Both the position numbers and the translations under genes were made by a program. A DNA stretch of 64,000 bases from Polaribacter dokdonensis. Its GTDB lineage: Bacteria > Bacteroidota > Bacteroidia > Flavobacteriales > Flavobacteriaceae. Shown here in pieces: positions 18,480-27,934 of the stretch. Each line of letters starts with the position of its first letter. The first letter of the stretch is position 1. Location: the NCBI RefSeq assembly GCF_024362345.1, contig NZ_CP101505.1, forward strand, positions 330,001 through 394,000, in the 5' to 3' direction. Under the pieces are notes generated by a model. That model worked only from the letters and a program-made list of their open reading frames with translations. It made no database searches and was not told where the DNA came from.

Positions 18480-19271
18480 TTAAGGTGAAACAGCTCCTAA
18501 AGTATACAGTTGTTCTAAGTTAGGAGATTCACTACCTCCTGCAGGTTCTAAAGTAATACCAAATGCTTCAGATTCGTTTGCATTTGTAATGGTAAAAATT
18601 TTGTTAGCATCTGCTGTAAAAGAATCTAAGGTTCCTAAACTTGTTGGTGTTAAAGGGCTTAGTTTTAAAGACCAAACTTGGTATACTTTACCTTTTGGTG
18701 GTTCAGGTAATCCTTTTGCGTCTAAATAAATTGAGTTTGTTTTTTTATCCCAATAAACTTTAGCATATGAAGTAGGAGAAACTTTTTGACCATCTAAAGG
18801 AACAGATACAATATCTTTATCTCTAAAAACTTCTATTAATTTTTCTGCAGCAGCTAAACTAGTGGATGCACTATCTATTTGAGCCTCTAAAGTTACTTTT
18901 TCTAAGTTTTCTGATGCTAATTGTTCTTTTAATTGATTGTTCTGTAACACTGAAAGTATTAAAGTAGAACCAAATATAATGGCTGCAGCCCAACCAACGT
19001 AAGTTTTCCAATTAGATTTTGGTGTAGTAAGTGGAATTACTTTTGGCTCATTAGCAGCTAGTTGACCTTTAATATCGTTAAATGAATAAGCAGCATCTTT
19101 CTTTGCAAAAGCAGTTAATTGTACAATCGCATTTTCTATGGATTTTACTTCTGCTAATAACTCAGGATTTTCCAAAATTGCATTGTGCACTTCCTCATTT
19201 TCTTTTTCAGAAAGCGAGCCTGCAACATACAGTTCTAAAATTCCAGATGCTATGTAATCTTTAGTATTCAT
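18480..19271 (-). CDS. RskA-like transmembrane anti-sigma factor
   Basis: A 263-residue single-pass membrane protein. The N-terminal 85 residues form the cytoplasmic sigma-binding helical domain (ASGILELYVAGSLSEKE is typical of this class), followed by one membrane helix at about 92-110. Then comes a short coiled coil and a periplasmic domain resembling the anti-sigma-K (RskA) C-terminal domain, with VYQVWSLK and FGITLEPAGGSESP. It should hold the ECF factor inactive until the periplasmic part is sensed or cleaved. Its start is 3 bases after the sigma stop, so the pair is translationally linked. Confidence 0.93.
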   Translation of the reverse strand: MNTKDYIASGILELYVAGSLSEKENEEVHNAILENPELLAEVKSIENAIVQLTAFAKKDAAYSFNDIKGQLAANEPKVIPLTTPKSNWKTYVGWAAAIIFGSTLILSVLQNNQLKEQLASENLEKVTLEAQIDSASTSLAAAEKLIEVFRDKDIVSVPLDGQKVSPTSYAKVYWDKKTNSIYLDAKGLPEPPKGKVYQVWSLKLSPLTPTSLGTLDSFTADANKIFTITNANESEAFGITLEPAGGSESPNLEQLYTLGAVSP

Positions 19272-19274
19272 TTT

Positions 19275-19805
19275 TTATACGCCTAACATTATACGTAATT
19301 CGCCAATGCAAGATCTATTTCTTGTTTTTATTGTTCCTAGAGGCATGTTTAATTCTTCTGATGCTTCTTTTTGTGTAAAGCCTTTAAAGTATAAAAGTTC
19401 TATAACAGATTTACAAGTATCACCTAACTTGGTAACAAACTCTTTTAAACCAATTGTATTTGTAGAACTATCTAAACTAGAACTGCTCTCTAATATATCT
19501 ACGAAAAAATCTGCGTTAAGGTTTTGCTTAGACTGTTTAAATTTTTTAGAACGTGTATAATCTATGGCTGCATTTCTTGCAATATTCAATAACCACGTGA
19601 AAAAACGACCCTTTTTAGCAGAGTAGGTATCTGCTTTATTCCAGGCTTTTATAAAAACGTCTTGAGTAATTTCTTGAGCAACATCATCATTCTTAACAAT
19701 GTTATTTACAACACCAGAAATACTATCACAGTATAAACTGTATAGTTTTTCGTATGCTTTCACATCCTTTTTCTGAAATTGTAAAATAAGTTGTTCTTGA
19801 TTCAT
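19275..19805 (-). CDS. ECF-family RNA polymerase sigma factor
   Basis: A 176-residue sigma-70 family protein with region 2 at about 20-85 (AQEITQDVFIKAW and FFTWLLNIARNAAIDYTR) and region 4 at about 120-172 (CKSVIELLYFKGFTQKEASEELNMPLGTIKTR), and no region 1 or 3. It is of the kind paired with RskA-type anti-sigma factors. It follows the caspase-family gene by 44 bases on the same strand, with no obvious terminator between, so it may be co-transcribed with the two peptidase genes. Confidence 0.95.
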   Translation of the reverse strand: MNQEQLILQFQKKDVKAYEKLYSLYCDSISGVVNNIVKNDDVAQEITQDVFIKAWNKADTYSAKKGRFFTWLLNIARNAAIDYTRSKKFKQSKQNLNADFFVDILESSSSLDSSTNTIGLKEFVTKLGDTCKSVIELLYFKGFTQKEASEELNMPLGTIKTRNRSCIGELRIMLGV

Positions 19806-19849
19806 AGATTAATTACTAGGGCTAAAGTAGAATAAATTAATCAATAAAA

Positions 19850-22800
19850 TTAAATTCTTTTTATAAATATAAAATCTCCTCCTTCATCTCCAGTTCTACT
19901 AATTGGAGCATATTGAGGTTGATTATCTCCTGTTGTATTATTAATAACAGGATCTTCTATCATGTTAAATAATTGACCTGCAGATAAATACTTTTGAGTA
20001 TTTTGATTTAATCTTTTTAAAAGATATTTCATAAATACGCTTTCATTAGGCACAGTTGTTAAAGTACCACTAGTAATGGCTTTTCTACTTGGCAACTCAT
20101 ATTTTTTTTGCACAGCTTTAGAAGCAGTTTTATAAGATCTGTTTGTGGTTAAAATACTACCACTAAAACACGCATCAGAAATTAACAAAGTATGTTTAGA
20201 AGGTATTGCTTTAATGTAGGTTACAATACTTGTATTTAATATGATGTTCTCTTCAAACTCCATATTAGCATTAGAAGGCATCCAATAGCCCTTTTCTGTG
20301 GTTTTATCATAATTTCCATGGCCAGCATAGAAAATGACTAAATTGTCATTACTACCTACTTTTCTGCTTAGTTTAATAAACTCTCTATTAATCTGATTTT
20401 CTGTAGGGTTTTTAAGTAATGTAACATTTTCTTTTGCAAAACTATATTTAGAAGTTAAAACATCTGCTAAAGCTTGTGCATCTTTTGTAGGTTCACCTTT
20501 TAAACCTTGTATGGTTGTGTCTGTATAATCGCTAACACCAATTATAAGTGCATAATATTTACCAAAACCAATATCTAAATCTTTGTTGGTAGTGTTATCT
20601 GTAATTACATCTTGATCTATATTTGGTGATGATCTTTTTATTACAAATGTTTTGGTTGATGATGCTTGTTTTAAATCTGTTGCTTTTACAATTAAATCAT
20701 TCTTACCATATTTTAATGGAACATTTGCTATAAAAGTTCCATCTTCTTGCACATTTGCTTCAACACCATTTACTGTTATTTCGTAAATTCCATCAGAATC
20801 TGAAGCTTGACCTTTAACTAAAATTCGCTTTGTTTGAACAATTTTGAATCCTCTTTTTAATTCTACATTAGGTTCAGATATTGTTACTATTGGAGGATTG
20901 TTATAGCTTAATGACTGATAATCTACTTTTAAATAATCTACTGCAATTTTTCTATCAAAATAAATAGTATAACCTATTTTGTTGCCAAAGAAAGATTCAA
21001 ATGGAGTCTCATTTACATATTGATCATTGATGTAAAAACGTAATAATGAACCAGATTTTACAATTTTTATTTTATTAGGTGTATTTTCTCCTTGCTTAAT
21101 TGCTGATGAAAATGTGAGCGGAATTATCTCTTTGTATTCATCATTATCAAATTTTCTGTACTTGTAACTTCCATTACCAGATAACAAAAATGAAAATTCG
21201 TTTGCTGAGTTTTTTCTACCAAATGTAATTCCATACCAACCATCAGAAGTATTTTTTTCATTGATAGCTGTTTCTAAAATAAAATCTTTACTTGTATTTA
21301 AATCTAATTCTCTGCTTATAAAAATACCTCCTTTGGTTTTTCTAGATAACAATAATTGCCCATTTTTTAAATCTACTTCATAGTCTGTTGCATCATCTAA
21401 ATTCCAATTACTATTGTTGTTGTTAAAATTATCTACTAAAGGTGCAGTTAGAATTGTAGACTTTTTAGTTGGGTTTAATTTGGTACTTGTTTTGGTTTTA
21501 ATTTTTAAATAATCTACAGCTACTTTTTGTTTGTAATATATAGCAAAACCTAAGTAAGAACCATTAAAAGGTTCAAAATCTATTTTAGTTAAAAAAGTAC
21601 CATTAATATAAAATTTGTAAGAATCATCTTCTTTTTTTAGTTTAAGAATGTTGGCACTATCTTTTATGCTAGAAGTTTTTACCCATTTTATAATATCCTC
21701 ATTTTTATTATTTACAGTTCTTGTTATTTTATAATAACCTGTATCAGTAATTAAAAAGTTAAAATAATTAGTACCTTCTTTACCCCAAGTTAAACCAAAA
21801 GGCGAATTTTTATCTCCTGAAATATGCTCTAATTTAGTTTCTATTTCAAAGTCTTTCTTTGTATCAAAAGACTGGTTTAAGTTGGTTAGCCAACCTTTTT
21901 CATCTCTTTTATGATTAAGATAATATTTTCCATTAGAGATAGATAAAGAAACACTTTCTGAGTTTGTTAAAGACCAATCATTGTTATTGTTACTAAAGTT
22001 TTCTGTAAGTACTTCAGTAAAGTTTTCATCTTTTTTATAGTTATTATTACCATCATTTTTTAGATAAGCAATGCTTAAATAGCCTATTTGAATTTTTTGA
22101 TTTTTATAAACAATAAAACCAACTCTTTTTCCAAAATACTCTGGATTATATTCTGTAAATACTAAGTTAGAATTGATGTAGTATTCAAGATTGCCACTTT
22201 TTTGCCTTACTTCTAAGTAATTGTAAACACCTTGACCTTTTTTTATGTAGCTACTTTTGGTCCAGTTTTTAGGATAAGTAGTTACGCCATTCTTAATTTT
22301 CTTAATATTATAAGAACCATCTGCAGATATAAAGAACTGATTTTGGTTATCATTATTTAATCTACCAAACATAATTCCATAACCATTATTGGTTATTCCA
22401 CTTACTTTTTTTATTTGAGCAGCAATTTTAAAATCTCTTTTGGTGTCAATTTCTTTTTCAATACTTGTAGACCATCCTTTATGATCTCTTTTATGATGTA
22501 TATGATAATCACCATCTTTTACTTGAAAAGTTCTATCTGCATCATCTGCAATAGCCCAATTGTTGTTATTGTTGTTAAAACCTTCAAATAAAATAGTTTT
22601 GGTGTTTTTTGTAACCACTTTCTTTTTAGCACTAGAACTTTTAGCTCTTATGTAGTCTATAGAAATCTTTTGGTTTTTATACAGGGCAATTGCCATTTTC
22701 TTACCTACAAAAGCTTTGTGAGTAGTAGAGTATACATAAGCATCATTTACATAAAAGCTCACAGTATTTCCCTTTTTAGAAATACGAAGAATGTTTGTAC

Positions 22801-23239
22801 TGTAATTACCAGTATTAACTTTATCTGATTTGGTCCAAGCTTTTAAATTAGAATAGGTACCATTAACAGATTGTGCAACTCTAAAATAGCCATTGGTAGC
22901 AATACCCAATTCTTTGTAATTGTCTGCATCTTTATAATCATACTTAAAGGTAATTCCTGAGTTGGCTGAACCTGATATTTTCTGAATTTTAGTTTCAATA
23001 TCAAAATCTTTAGAACTATCTAAATCAAATTCAGATGTAATTATCTGCCAACTTTTTTCAGTTCTTTTATGCTCAAAATAATAACGATTATTGTAAACGC
23101 TTAATTCACTAAATTCTGTATTTCCTTCAGGCCAATTTGAGCTTCCGTCAAAATTTTCTTCATAGACATAATAAGATTGTGATAAAGTTGAAAAACTTGA
23201 TAAACAGATTAGTAGGAAAAAGATTTTAAAATTTTTCAT
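19850..23239 (-). CDS. Secreted caspase-family peptidase with four tandem repeats
   Basis: A 1129-residue exported protein. The ATG at 23239 is preferred over an upstream TTG because it gives a clean signal peptide (cleavage near SQS, residue 22). Four repeats of about 175-180 residues follow (about 23-202, 214-393, 409-583, 598-774), each resembling a concanavalin/LamG-type jelly roll. Each opens with a W preceded by an Asn-rich run (in the first, a diverged GSSNW) and ends near VDYLK. An Ig-like segment spans about 780-870. A C14 caspase domain fills 895-1129, with the dyad His974 (YAGHGNY) and Cys1024 (SDACFSG) intact. It begins 7 bases after the papain-like gene. Confidence 0.92.
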   Translation of the reverse strand: MKNFKIFFLLICLSSFSTLSQSYYVYEENFDGSSNWPEGNTEFSELSVYNNRYYFEHKRTEKSWQIITSEFDLDSSKDFDIETKIQKISGSANSGITFKYDYKDADNYKELGIATNGYFRVAQSVNGTYSNLKAWTKSDKVNTGNYSTNILRISKKGNTVSFYVNDAYVYSTTHKAFVGKKMAIALYKNQKISIDYIRAKSSSAKKKVVTKNTKTILFEGFNNNNNNWAIADDADRTFQVKDGDYHIHHKRDHKGWSTSIEKEIDTKRDFKIAAQIKKVSGITNNGYGIMFGRLNNDNQNQFFISADGSYNIKKIKNGVTTYPKNWTKSSYIKKGQGVYNYLEVRQKSGNLEYYINSNLVFTEYNPEYFGKRVGFIVYKNQKIQIGYLSIAYLKNDGNNNYKKDENFTEVLTENFSNNNNDWSLTNSESVSLSISNGKYYLNHKRDEKGWLTNLNQSFDTKKDFEIETKLEHISGDKNSPFGLTWGKEGTNYFNFLITDTGYYKITRTVNNKNEDIIKWVKTSSIKDSANILKLKKEDDSYKFYINGTFLTKIDFEPFNGSYLGFAIYYKQKVAVDYLKIKTKTSTKLNPTKKSTILTAPLVDNFNNNNSNWNLDDATDYEVDLKNGQLLLSRKTKGGIFISRELDLNTSKDFILETAINEKNTSDGWYGITFGRKNSANEFSFLLSGNGSYKYRKFDNDEYKEIIPLTFSSAIKQGENTPNKIKIVKSGSLLRFYINDQYVNETPFESFFGNKIGYTIYFDRKIAVDYLKVDYQSLSYNNPPIVTISEPNVELKRGFKIVQTKRILVKGQASDSDGIYEITVNGVEANVQEDGTFIANVPLKYGKNDLIVKATDLKQASSTKTFVIKRSSPNIDQDVITDNTTNKDLDIGFGKYYALIIGVSDYTDTTIQGLKGEPTKDAQALADVLTSKYSFAKENVTLLKNPTENQINREFIKLSRKVGSNDNLVIFYAGHGNYDKTTEKGYWMPSNANMEFEENIILNTSIVTYIKAIPSKHTLLISDACFSGSILTTNRSYKTASKAVQKKYELPSRKAITSGTLTTVPNESVFMKYLLKRLNQNTQKYLSAGQLFNMIEDPVINNTTGDNQPQYAPISRTGDEGGDFIFIKRI

Positions 23240-23246
23240 AGCAGTT

Positions 23247-24716
23247 TTATTGGTGGTTGACTTCAATAAAAATAGGAATAATTTTTGAAGTTACATTATT
23301 TGAACTGGCATTAAATGCAATTTTGTCTTTACTAAAGTTAATGTCAGACCCTTTATACATCTTATTGGCTAAGGCTTTTTTAACCCTCGAAACAAAGTCT
23401 TCAGAACCATATTTTACCTTACTTACAATACTATTTATATTCAGTTTTTCTTTGCTATATAAAACACATAAAATATCTCTACCAGGTTTGTTGTCAAACT
23501 CAATAAAGTAGTCTTCATTTGGCAAAGCAATTTCACTATTAGAATAATTAAAAAAATCACTGTAACTGCCAAAAGGATATAATTTATTTACAGATTTATC
23601 TGCTGATCCATAACCTAATAAATACACGTAACCTCTTTGTTTACTGTTTAAATAAATTCTAAATTGAGTACCTGAGGTATAAGATTCATTTACGCTATAA
23701 GTTGTTTTTGAAGCCTTAACTATATTAAAGTTTCTAGATGCACCATCAGTTAAACTTACTGGCATGTTTTTACCAGAACTTAATCTTAGCTTCAATTCTC
23801 CTCCTAATTTATTGTTTGCAATTGTAGTTTTATTTTTATCAACAACAGGAGTTGGATTACTTAATTGATCTATAATTACGTAATTTTCTTTTGCTTGAGC
23901 TTTGTAATCCTCGTACTTAATCCAAAAGAAACCTTTATTTCCCCACCAAGAACCCCAAGAATTCATAATTTCAAAAGCTCCTCCATACTTATTATCATCA
24001 TAACCAACAACTACTAAAGCATGTCCTTTATTACCTGGATTTCTCTTGTAAACAAAGGTGCCTGGCTCAAATATTATTTTACCATAATTGAATAAGCCAA
24101 ATAAGACTGGATGATTTTTTGAAATCGCTTTTTTAACATTGTTTACCAAATTTGCATTATAGCCTCTATCATTTAATTTTTCGAAATGACTAATTTTATG
24201 CTCACTAGCTTTATTTACCAAGTAATTTGTTGGTTGTGCAGAACAGTTATTTACATTGTAGGGAAAATCATTGTTTTTAACAACTCCAAACTTTTTTAAT
24301 ACAAGAGCAGCACTTGTAAGACTTGAGCCTCTTTCGCATTTTACATCTAAAGTATTATCACTTTTTCTTGGATTTTTTATTGAGTTATAAATAAAAGAAG
24401 GTGAAAATGTATTTGCATTTATCTTGGTTTTATTGTTTTTCCATCCATTTTTTACAGCATAAGAAATAGTTCTAGCTCCATGAGCACTTGCCCAACCAAC
24501 ACAAGAAGATTGTGCTCCTTGGCTTTTTGGAGTAGGGCAGTAGGCCTTTAAACTATATGATGAAGGCATTGCTTTAAAACTTCTGGTGATTAAAGGAATT
24601 GTAGTTGCAATGTTAGAATAATCATCATCTGATGCTGGTTCTAAACCTGTTGCAAATTGAGAATACGAATGAATTGACGTTAATAATAGAAACGAAATAA
24701 AAAATAATTGTTTCAT
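23247..24716 (-). CDS. Secreted papain-type (C1) cysteine peptidase
   Basis: A 489-residue protein with signal peptide (cleavage after SYSQ). Start ATG at 24716 is chosen over a TTG 27 bases upstream. The papain fold spans about 45-290 with oxyanion Gln66, catalytic Cys72 (SCVGWA), His232 (KGHALVVVGYDD) and Asn252 (NSWGSWWGNKGFFW). Residues about 320-450 resemble the DUF4384 domain (GTQFRIYLNSKQRGYVYLLGY). It probably acts outside the cytoplasm. The caspase-family gene follows directly, so the two peptidases are almost surely co-expressed. Confidence 0.92.
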   Translation of the reverse strand: MKQLFFISFLLLTSIHSYSQFATGLEPASDDDYSNIATTIPLITRSFKAMPSSYSLKAYCPTPKSQGAQSSCVGWASAHGARTISYAVKNGWKNNKTKINANTFSPSFIYNSIKNPRKSDNTLDVKCERGSSLTSAALVLKKFGVVKNNDFPYNVNNCSAQPTNYLVNKASEHKISHFEKLNDRGYNANLVNNVKKAISKNHPVLFGLFNYGKIIFEPGTFVYKRNPGNKGHALVVVGYDDNKYGGAFEIMNSWGSWWGNKGFFWIKYEDYKAQAKENYVIIDQLSNPTPVVDKNKTTIANNKLGGELKLRLSSGKNMPVSLTDGASRNFNIVKASKTTYSVNESYTSGTQFRIYLNSKQRGYVYLLGYGSADKSVNKLYPFGSYSDFFNYSNSEIALPNEDYFIEFDNKPGRDILCVLYSKEKLNINSIVSKVKYGSEDFVSRVKKALANKMYKGSDINFSKDKIAFNASSNNVTSKIIPIFIEVNHQ

Positions 24717-24740
24717 TTTGGGAGTTTTATGGTTGCCTAA

Positions 24741-24748
24741 CAAAGTTA
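24741..24748 (-). promoter_or_regulatory. -7 element of the papain/caspase unit
   Basis: Minus-strand TAACTTTG, matching TANNTTTG, 24 bases upstream of the preferred start of the C1 peptidase. It lies downstream of the exonuclease terminator, so the papain/caspase unit has its own transcription start. Confidence 0.45.
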
Positions 24749-24764
24749 TCTAATTAATGCAAAT

Positions 24765-24794
24765 AAAAAAATACGTCATCTGACGTATTTTTTT
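24765..24794. terminator. Terminator after the exonuclease operon
   Basis: A perfect 14-bp inverted repeat, AAAAAAATACGTCA facing TGACGTATTTTTTT, with a T run on either strand. It separates the serine/exonuclease unit from the papain/caspase unit, both on the minus strand. Confidence 0.8.
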
Positions 24795-24881
24795 ATTCTT
24801 TAGGCAGAACCCAAGTTTCTTTAAATTTTTTGATGAATTCTTATTGAATTAATTGTAGATATAAAGTAGTTTTTTCAATAT

Positions 24882-25970
24882 TTATAGATTGTCCAACCTA
24901 ATAATCTTTTTAACTTTATTTCGGTTTAAGTAATTTTTAATAACAGTTTTGGCAATTTGTTTTTCTTCAATCGTTGTTAAGATTGACTTTAATATATCAA
25001 TATTGTTTTCTTGAAATGCTAGATTGGTATATCCATAACTACTTACTTCGTTATTTTCAATTAAAACAACTGCATGTTCTTCAACTTCTCTTCCTTTATC
25101 AATAATTAGAAAATTGTCATTATTGAAATTGTCGAAAACGTGTTTAAACTTCTTTTTAAAATTGAATTTCGGAGTTAAAGCCTCTAGCTCTAAATAGTAT
25201 TTTAGACGCGTAAAAAGTTCGTTTCCTGTCTTATCAAAAGAAACAGAAGTAGCTCTTTCTTGCACTCTTACAGAACGTCTAGAAGTTTTTATAAATAGGT
25301 TGTTAATCTCCGACTTTATATTTTTTCCTTTCCCAATATAAATAACTTTTCCATTGGTATCATGAATGTAATAAACACCTAAAACTGCAGGTATTTCTTC
25401 TATTAAATTTTTAAGCTTTTGTTTTTCTAATCGCTTATCAAAATACTTAATAGCATTCTGAATTATTGTTTTTTTATTGTCTTTGGTTAATAATAATTTA
25501 AATAATTTTACTGTAGCCAAGGCATCTCCAGTTGCTCTATGTCTGTCTGTTATTGGTATTCCTAATGATTTGGTAAGTTTTCCTAAACTGTAAGAAGGCT
25601 GATCTAAAATAAGTGCCTGACTCAATTCTACAGTACATAACGTATTTCTCTCAAAATCATACCCAAGTCTGTCAAATTCTGTTCTTAAAATTCGATAATC
25701 GAAAGCTGAGTTATGAGCAACTATTATACAGTTTTTGGTAATTTCTACAATTCGTTTAGCAACCTCATAGAATTTTGGTGCATTTTTAAGCATTTTATTG
25801 TTGATACCAGTTAATCTAACAACAAATTCTTGAATTGGTTTTTCTGGATTGATAAGAGAAATAAATTGGTCTACAATTTCTTGACCGTCAAATTTATAAA
25901 TCGCAATTTCTGTAATGCCTTCTTCATTAAATTTACCTCCAGTAGTCTCAATATCTAAAATTGCGTACAA
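24882..25970 (-). CDS. DEDDh 3'-5' exonuclease fused to GIY-YIG domain
   Basis: A 362-residue fusion. The N-terminal exonuclease domain (1-165), of the DNA polymerase III epsilon type, keeps its acidic residues: Asp6 and Glu8 (LDIETTG), Asp91 (AHNSAFD), His144 and Asp149 (HRATGD). Residues about 193-275 form a GIY-YIG module as in UvrC (GVYYI, VIYIGKGKNI), but the catalytic Arg position is Glu221, while the later Glu251 is kept. The exonuclease should be active; the second domain may only bind DNA. The start is TTG. It ends a minus-strand run of six genes. Confidence 0.88.
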   Translation of the reverse strand: MYAILDIETTGGKFNEEGITEIAIYKFDGQEIVDQFISLINPEKPIQEFVVRLTGINNKMLKNAPKFYEVAKRIVEITKNCIIVAHNSAFDYRILRTEFDRLGYDFERNTLCTVELSQALILDQPSYSLGKLTKSLGIPITDRHRATGDALATVKLFKLLLTKDNKKTIIQNAIKYFDKRLEKQKLKNLIEEIPAVLGVYYIHDTNGKVIYIGKGKNIKSEINNLFIKTSRRSVRVQERATSVSFDKTGNELFTRLKYYLELEALTPKFNFKKKFKHVFDNFNNDNFLIIDKGREVEEHAVVLIENNEVSSYGYTNLAFQENNIDILKSILTTIEEKQIAKTVIKNYLNRNKVKKIIRLDNL

Positions 25971-25998
25971 ATTCTATTTCTCTTTTTGGTCGAATTTA

Positions 25999-26667
25999 CT
26001 AATTATAATTTCTACTGCCAAATATTGCACTACCAACTCTAACCATAGTACTTCCGTTTTCAATTGCTAAAGGATAATCTCCACTCATACCCATAGATAA
26101 AATTTCTAAATTGCAGTTAGATAATTCTATTGCCTCTTTCTGTTTGTCGAAGAATTTTTTAAGTGATGAAAACTCATTGTTTAATTGATTTTCATCAGAA
26201 GTAAATGTAGCCATTCCCATAAACCCAGCAACATTAATGTTTTCTAATGCTGCAAAGTCATCTGAGTGTAAAATAGAATCAATATCAGCAAAAGACAAAC
26301 CAAACTTTGAATCTTCTTCTGCTATTTTGGCCTGTAATAAACAATTAATTACTCTATTGTGTTTCTTGGCTTCTTTGTTTATTACTTTTAAGGTTTTTAG
26401 TTTATCAACACCATGAATTAAATTTACAAAATGAGCCATATATTTTACTTTATTACTCTGTAAATGACCAATCATATGCCATTGAATATCTTTTGGTAAA
26501 ACATCGAACTTATCTACCATTTCTTGAATTTTGTTTTCTCCAAAAACACGCTGACCTGCATCATAAGCATCTTGTAAATCTTCTACAGGTTTTGTTTTAG
26601 AAACTGCAACTAATGTTACGTTATTAGGTAAAGTAGCTTTTATTTTTTTTAAGTTTTCTTGAATCAT
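25999..26667 (-). CDS. YggS/PLPBP pyridoxal phosphate-binding protein
   Basis: A 222-residue alanine-racemase-fold protein of the YggS family, which holds PLP and keeps cellular vitamin B6 and amino-acid pools balanced without a known catalytic activity. PLP Lys is in AVSKTKP (about residue 24); GENKIQEM, WHMIGHLQSNK and the C-terminal MGMSGDYPLAIENGSTMVRVGSAIFG landmarks are all present. It sits between DUF1015 and the exonuclease fusion with almost no gap, in an operon that also holds the PLP enzyme serC. Confidence 0.95.
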   Translation of the reverse strand: MIQENLKKIKATLPNNVTLVAVSKTKPVEDLQDAYDAGQRVFGENKIQEMVDKFDVLPKDIQWHMIGHLQSNKVKYMAHFVNLIHGVDKLKTLKVINKEAKKHNRVINCLLQAKIAEEDSKFGLSFADIDSILHSDDFAALENINVAGFMGMATFTSDENQLNNEFSSLKKFFDKQKEAIELSNCNLEILSMGMSGDYPLAIENGSTMVRVGSAIFGSRNYN

Positions 26668-26669
26668 AT

Positions 26670-27905
26670 TTATAGTTCGTATATGGTTAAAGCACTTCTT
26701 AATTTTGGCTCTATAAAAGTTGTTTTTGGAGGCATCAATAAATCTGCATCTACAATATTTTTAAGTTCATCAATTGTAGCTGGTAACATGCCAAAAGATA
26801 CTTTAAATTCTCCTGTATCTACCTTTGTTTTTAATTCTAAACTGCCAGATTTATTCTGAGAATACACAATTTTAGAATCATTTCTGATGTCATTAATCCC
26901 TAAAATTGGTTTTAACACAGTAGTAAATAAAATTTGAGCATCTAATTTGCTCAATTCATCCGTAATTTTATAAATGGAATCTTTTAAACTTAAAGCATAA
27001 AATTCGCCATCTAAATACATACTAAATTCATTTTTTTCTGATGGCTTAAATATTTCTTGATGCTTCTTTTTAATTTGAAAAACTTTACCTAATTCTTCTA
27101 AAAACTGAGTTGAAGTTAATCCGTTTAAATCTCTAATGAATCTATTAAACTCATAGATATCAACTTGACTTTCAGGTAATAAATAGCTCATGAAATAATT
27201 ATAAGCTTCATTTCCTGTATGATTTTTATTTTCTGCTGCTAATTTTTTGGCTAGCAAACAAGAAGATGTTGTTCTATGGTGCCCATCTGCAATATATAAA
27301 GTAGCAACATTTTTAAAAGCTTCAGATATTAAATTAATTTCTTCTTCATGATTTATAACCCAAAGAAAATGCGTGTTTTTATCTGTAGTTGCAAATTCAT
27401 ACTCAGGTCTTTCTAATTGGTGTTTTTTAATGATGTTTTCTATAACATCATTATCAGGATAGGTAAGTAATACTGGCTCTGCATTAAAACCAGTTTTCTT
27501 TAGGTATTTCTCGAAAAGAACCTCTCTTTTTTGAAGTGTATCTTCGTGTTTTTTAATTACATTATTATGATAATCTTCTGCTGCAGTTGCAGAAATTATT
27601 CCACAATACGATTTTGTTGGAGTGTTGTTTTGATAAATATAAAAAGCAGGCTTATCATCTTTAGTGAAATAAGCGTTGCTTTTAAACTCACTATATTTTT
27701 TATGAACTAATTGAAAACGTTGTTCACTAGAAACTTCTTGATGGTATTTGTAATCTGGATTTAGGATATGCAAAAAACTAAAAGGATTAAAATTTAGTTT
27801 GGCACCCAATTCTGCAGGAGTGTAAGCCTCATAAGATTTAGAGGAAACTAAAGCAGCTTTATCTCTACTTGGTCTTACAGCTTTAAACGGTTTTACAATT
27901 GCCAT
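26670..27905 (-). CDS. DUF1015-family protein
   Basis: A 411-residue soluble protein of family DUF1015. Landmarks are the N-terminal KPFKAVRPSRDKA, FSFLHILNP near residue 43, and YIADGHHRTTSS near residue 205. The His-rich ADGHHR segment looks like an active or ligand site. No reaction can be assigned with certainty. It lies directly downstream of serC and the serA-like gene and upstream of yggS, a position that suggests a role in phosphoserine or serine metabolism. The last point is inference. Confidence 0.88.
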   Translation of the reverse strand: MAIVKPFKAVRPSRDKAALVSSKSYEAYTPAELGAKLNFNPFSFLHILNPDYKYHQEVSSEQRFQLVHKKYSEFKSNAYFTKDDKPAFYIYQNNTPTKSYCGIISATAAEDYHNNVIKKHEDTLQKREVLFEKYLKKTGFNAEPVLLTYPDNDVIENIIKKHQLERPEYEFATTDKNTHFLWVINHEEEINLISEAFKNVATLYIADGHHRTTSSCLLAKKLAAENKNHTGNEAYNYFMSYLLPESQVDIYEFNRFIRDLNGLTSTQFLEELGKVFQIKKKHQEIFKPSEKNEFSMYLDGEFYALSLKDSIYKITDELSKLDAQILFTTVLKPILGINDIRNDSKIVYSQNKSGSLELKTKVDTGEFKVSFGMLPATIDELKNIVDADLLMPPKTTFIEPKLRSALTIYEL

Positions 27906-27934
27906 TAATTGATATTAGTTTTTATAAAATAAAT

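Noticed and set aside
20921..23170. The Asn-codon runs as CRISPR-like or microsatellite DNA repeats.
   Set aside because: They are inside coding repeats, are far apart, diverged, and lack uniform spacing.
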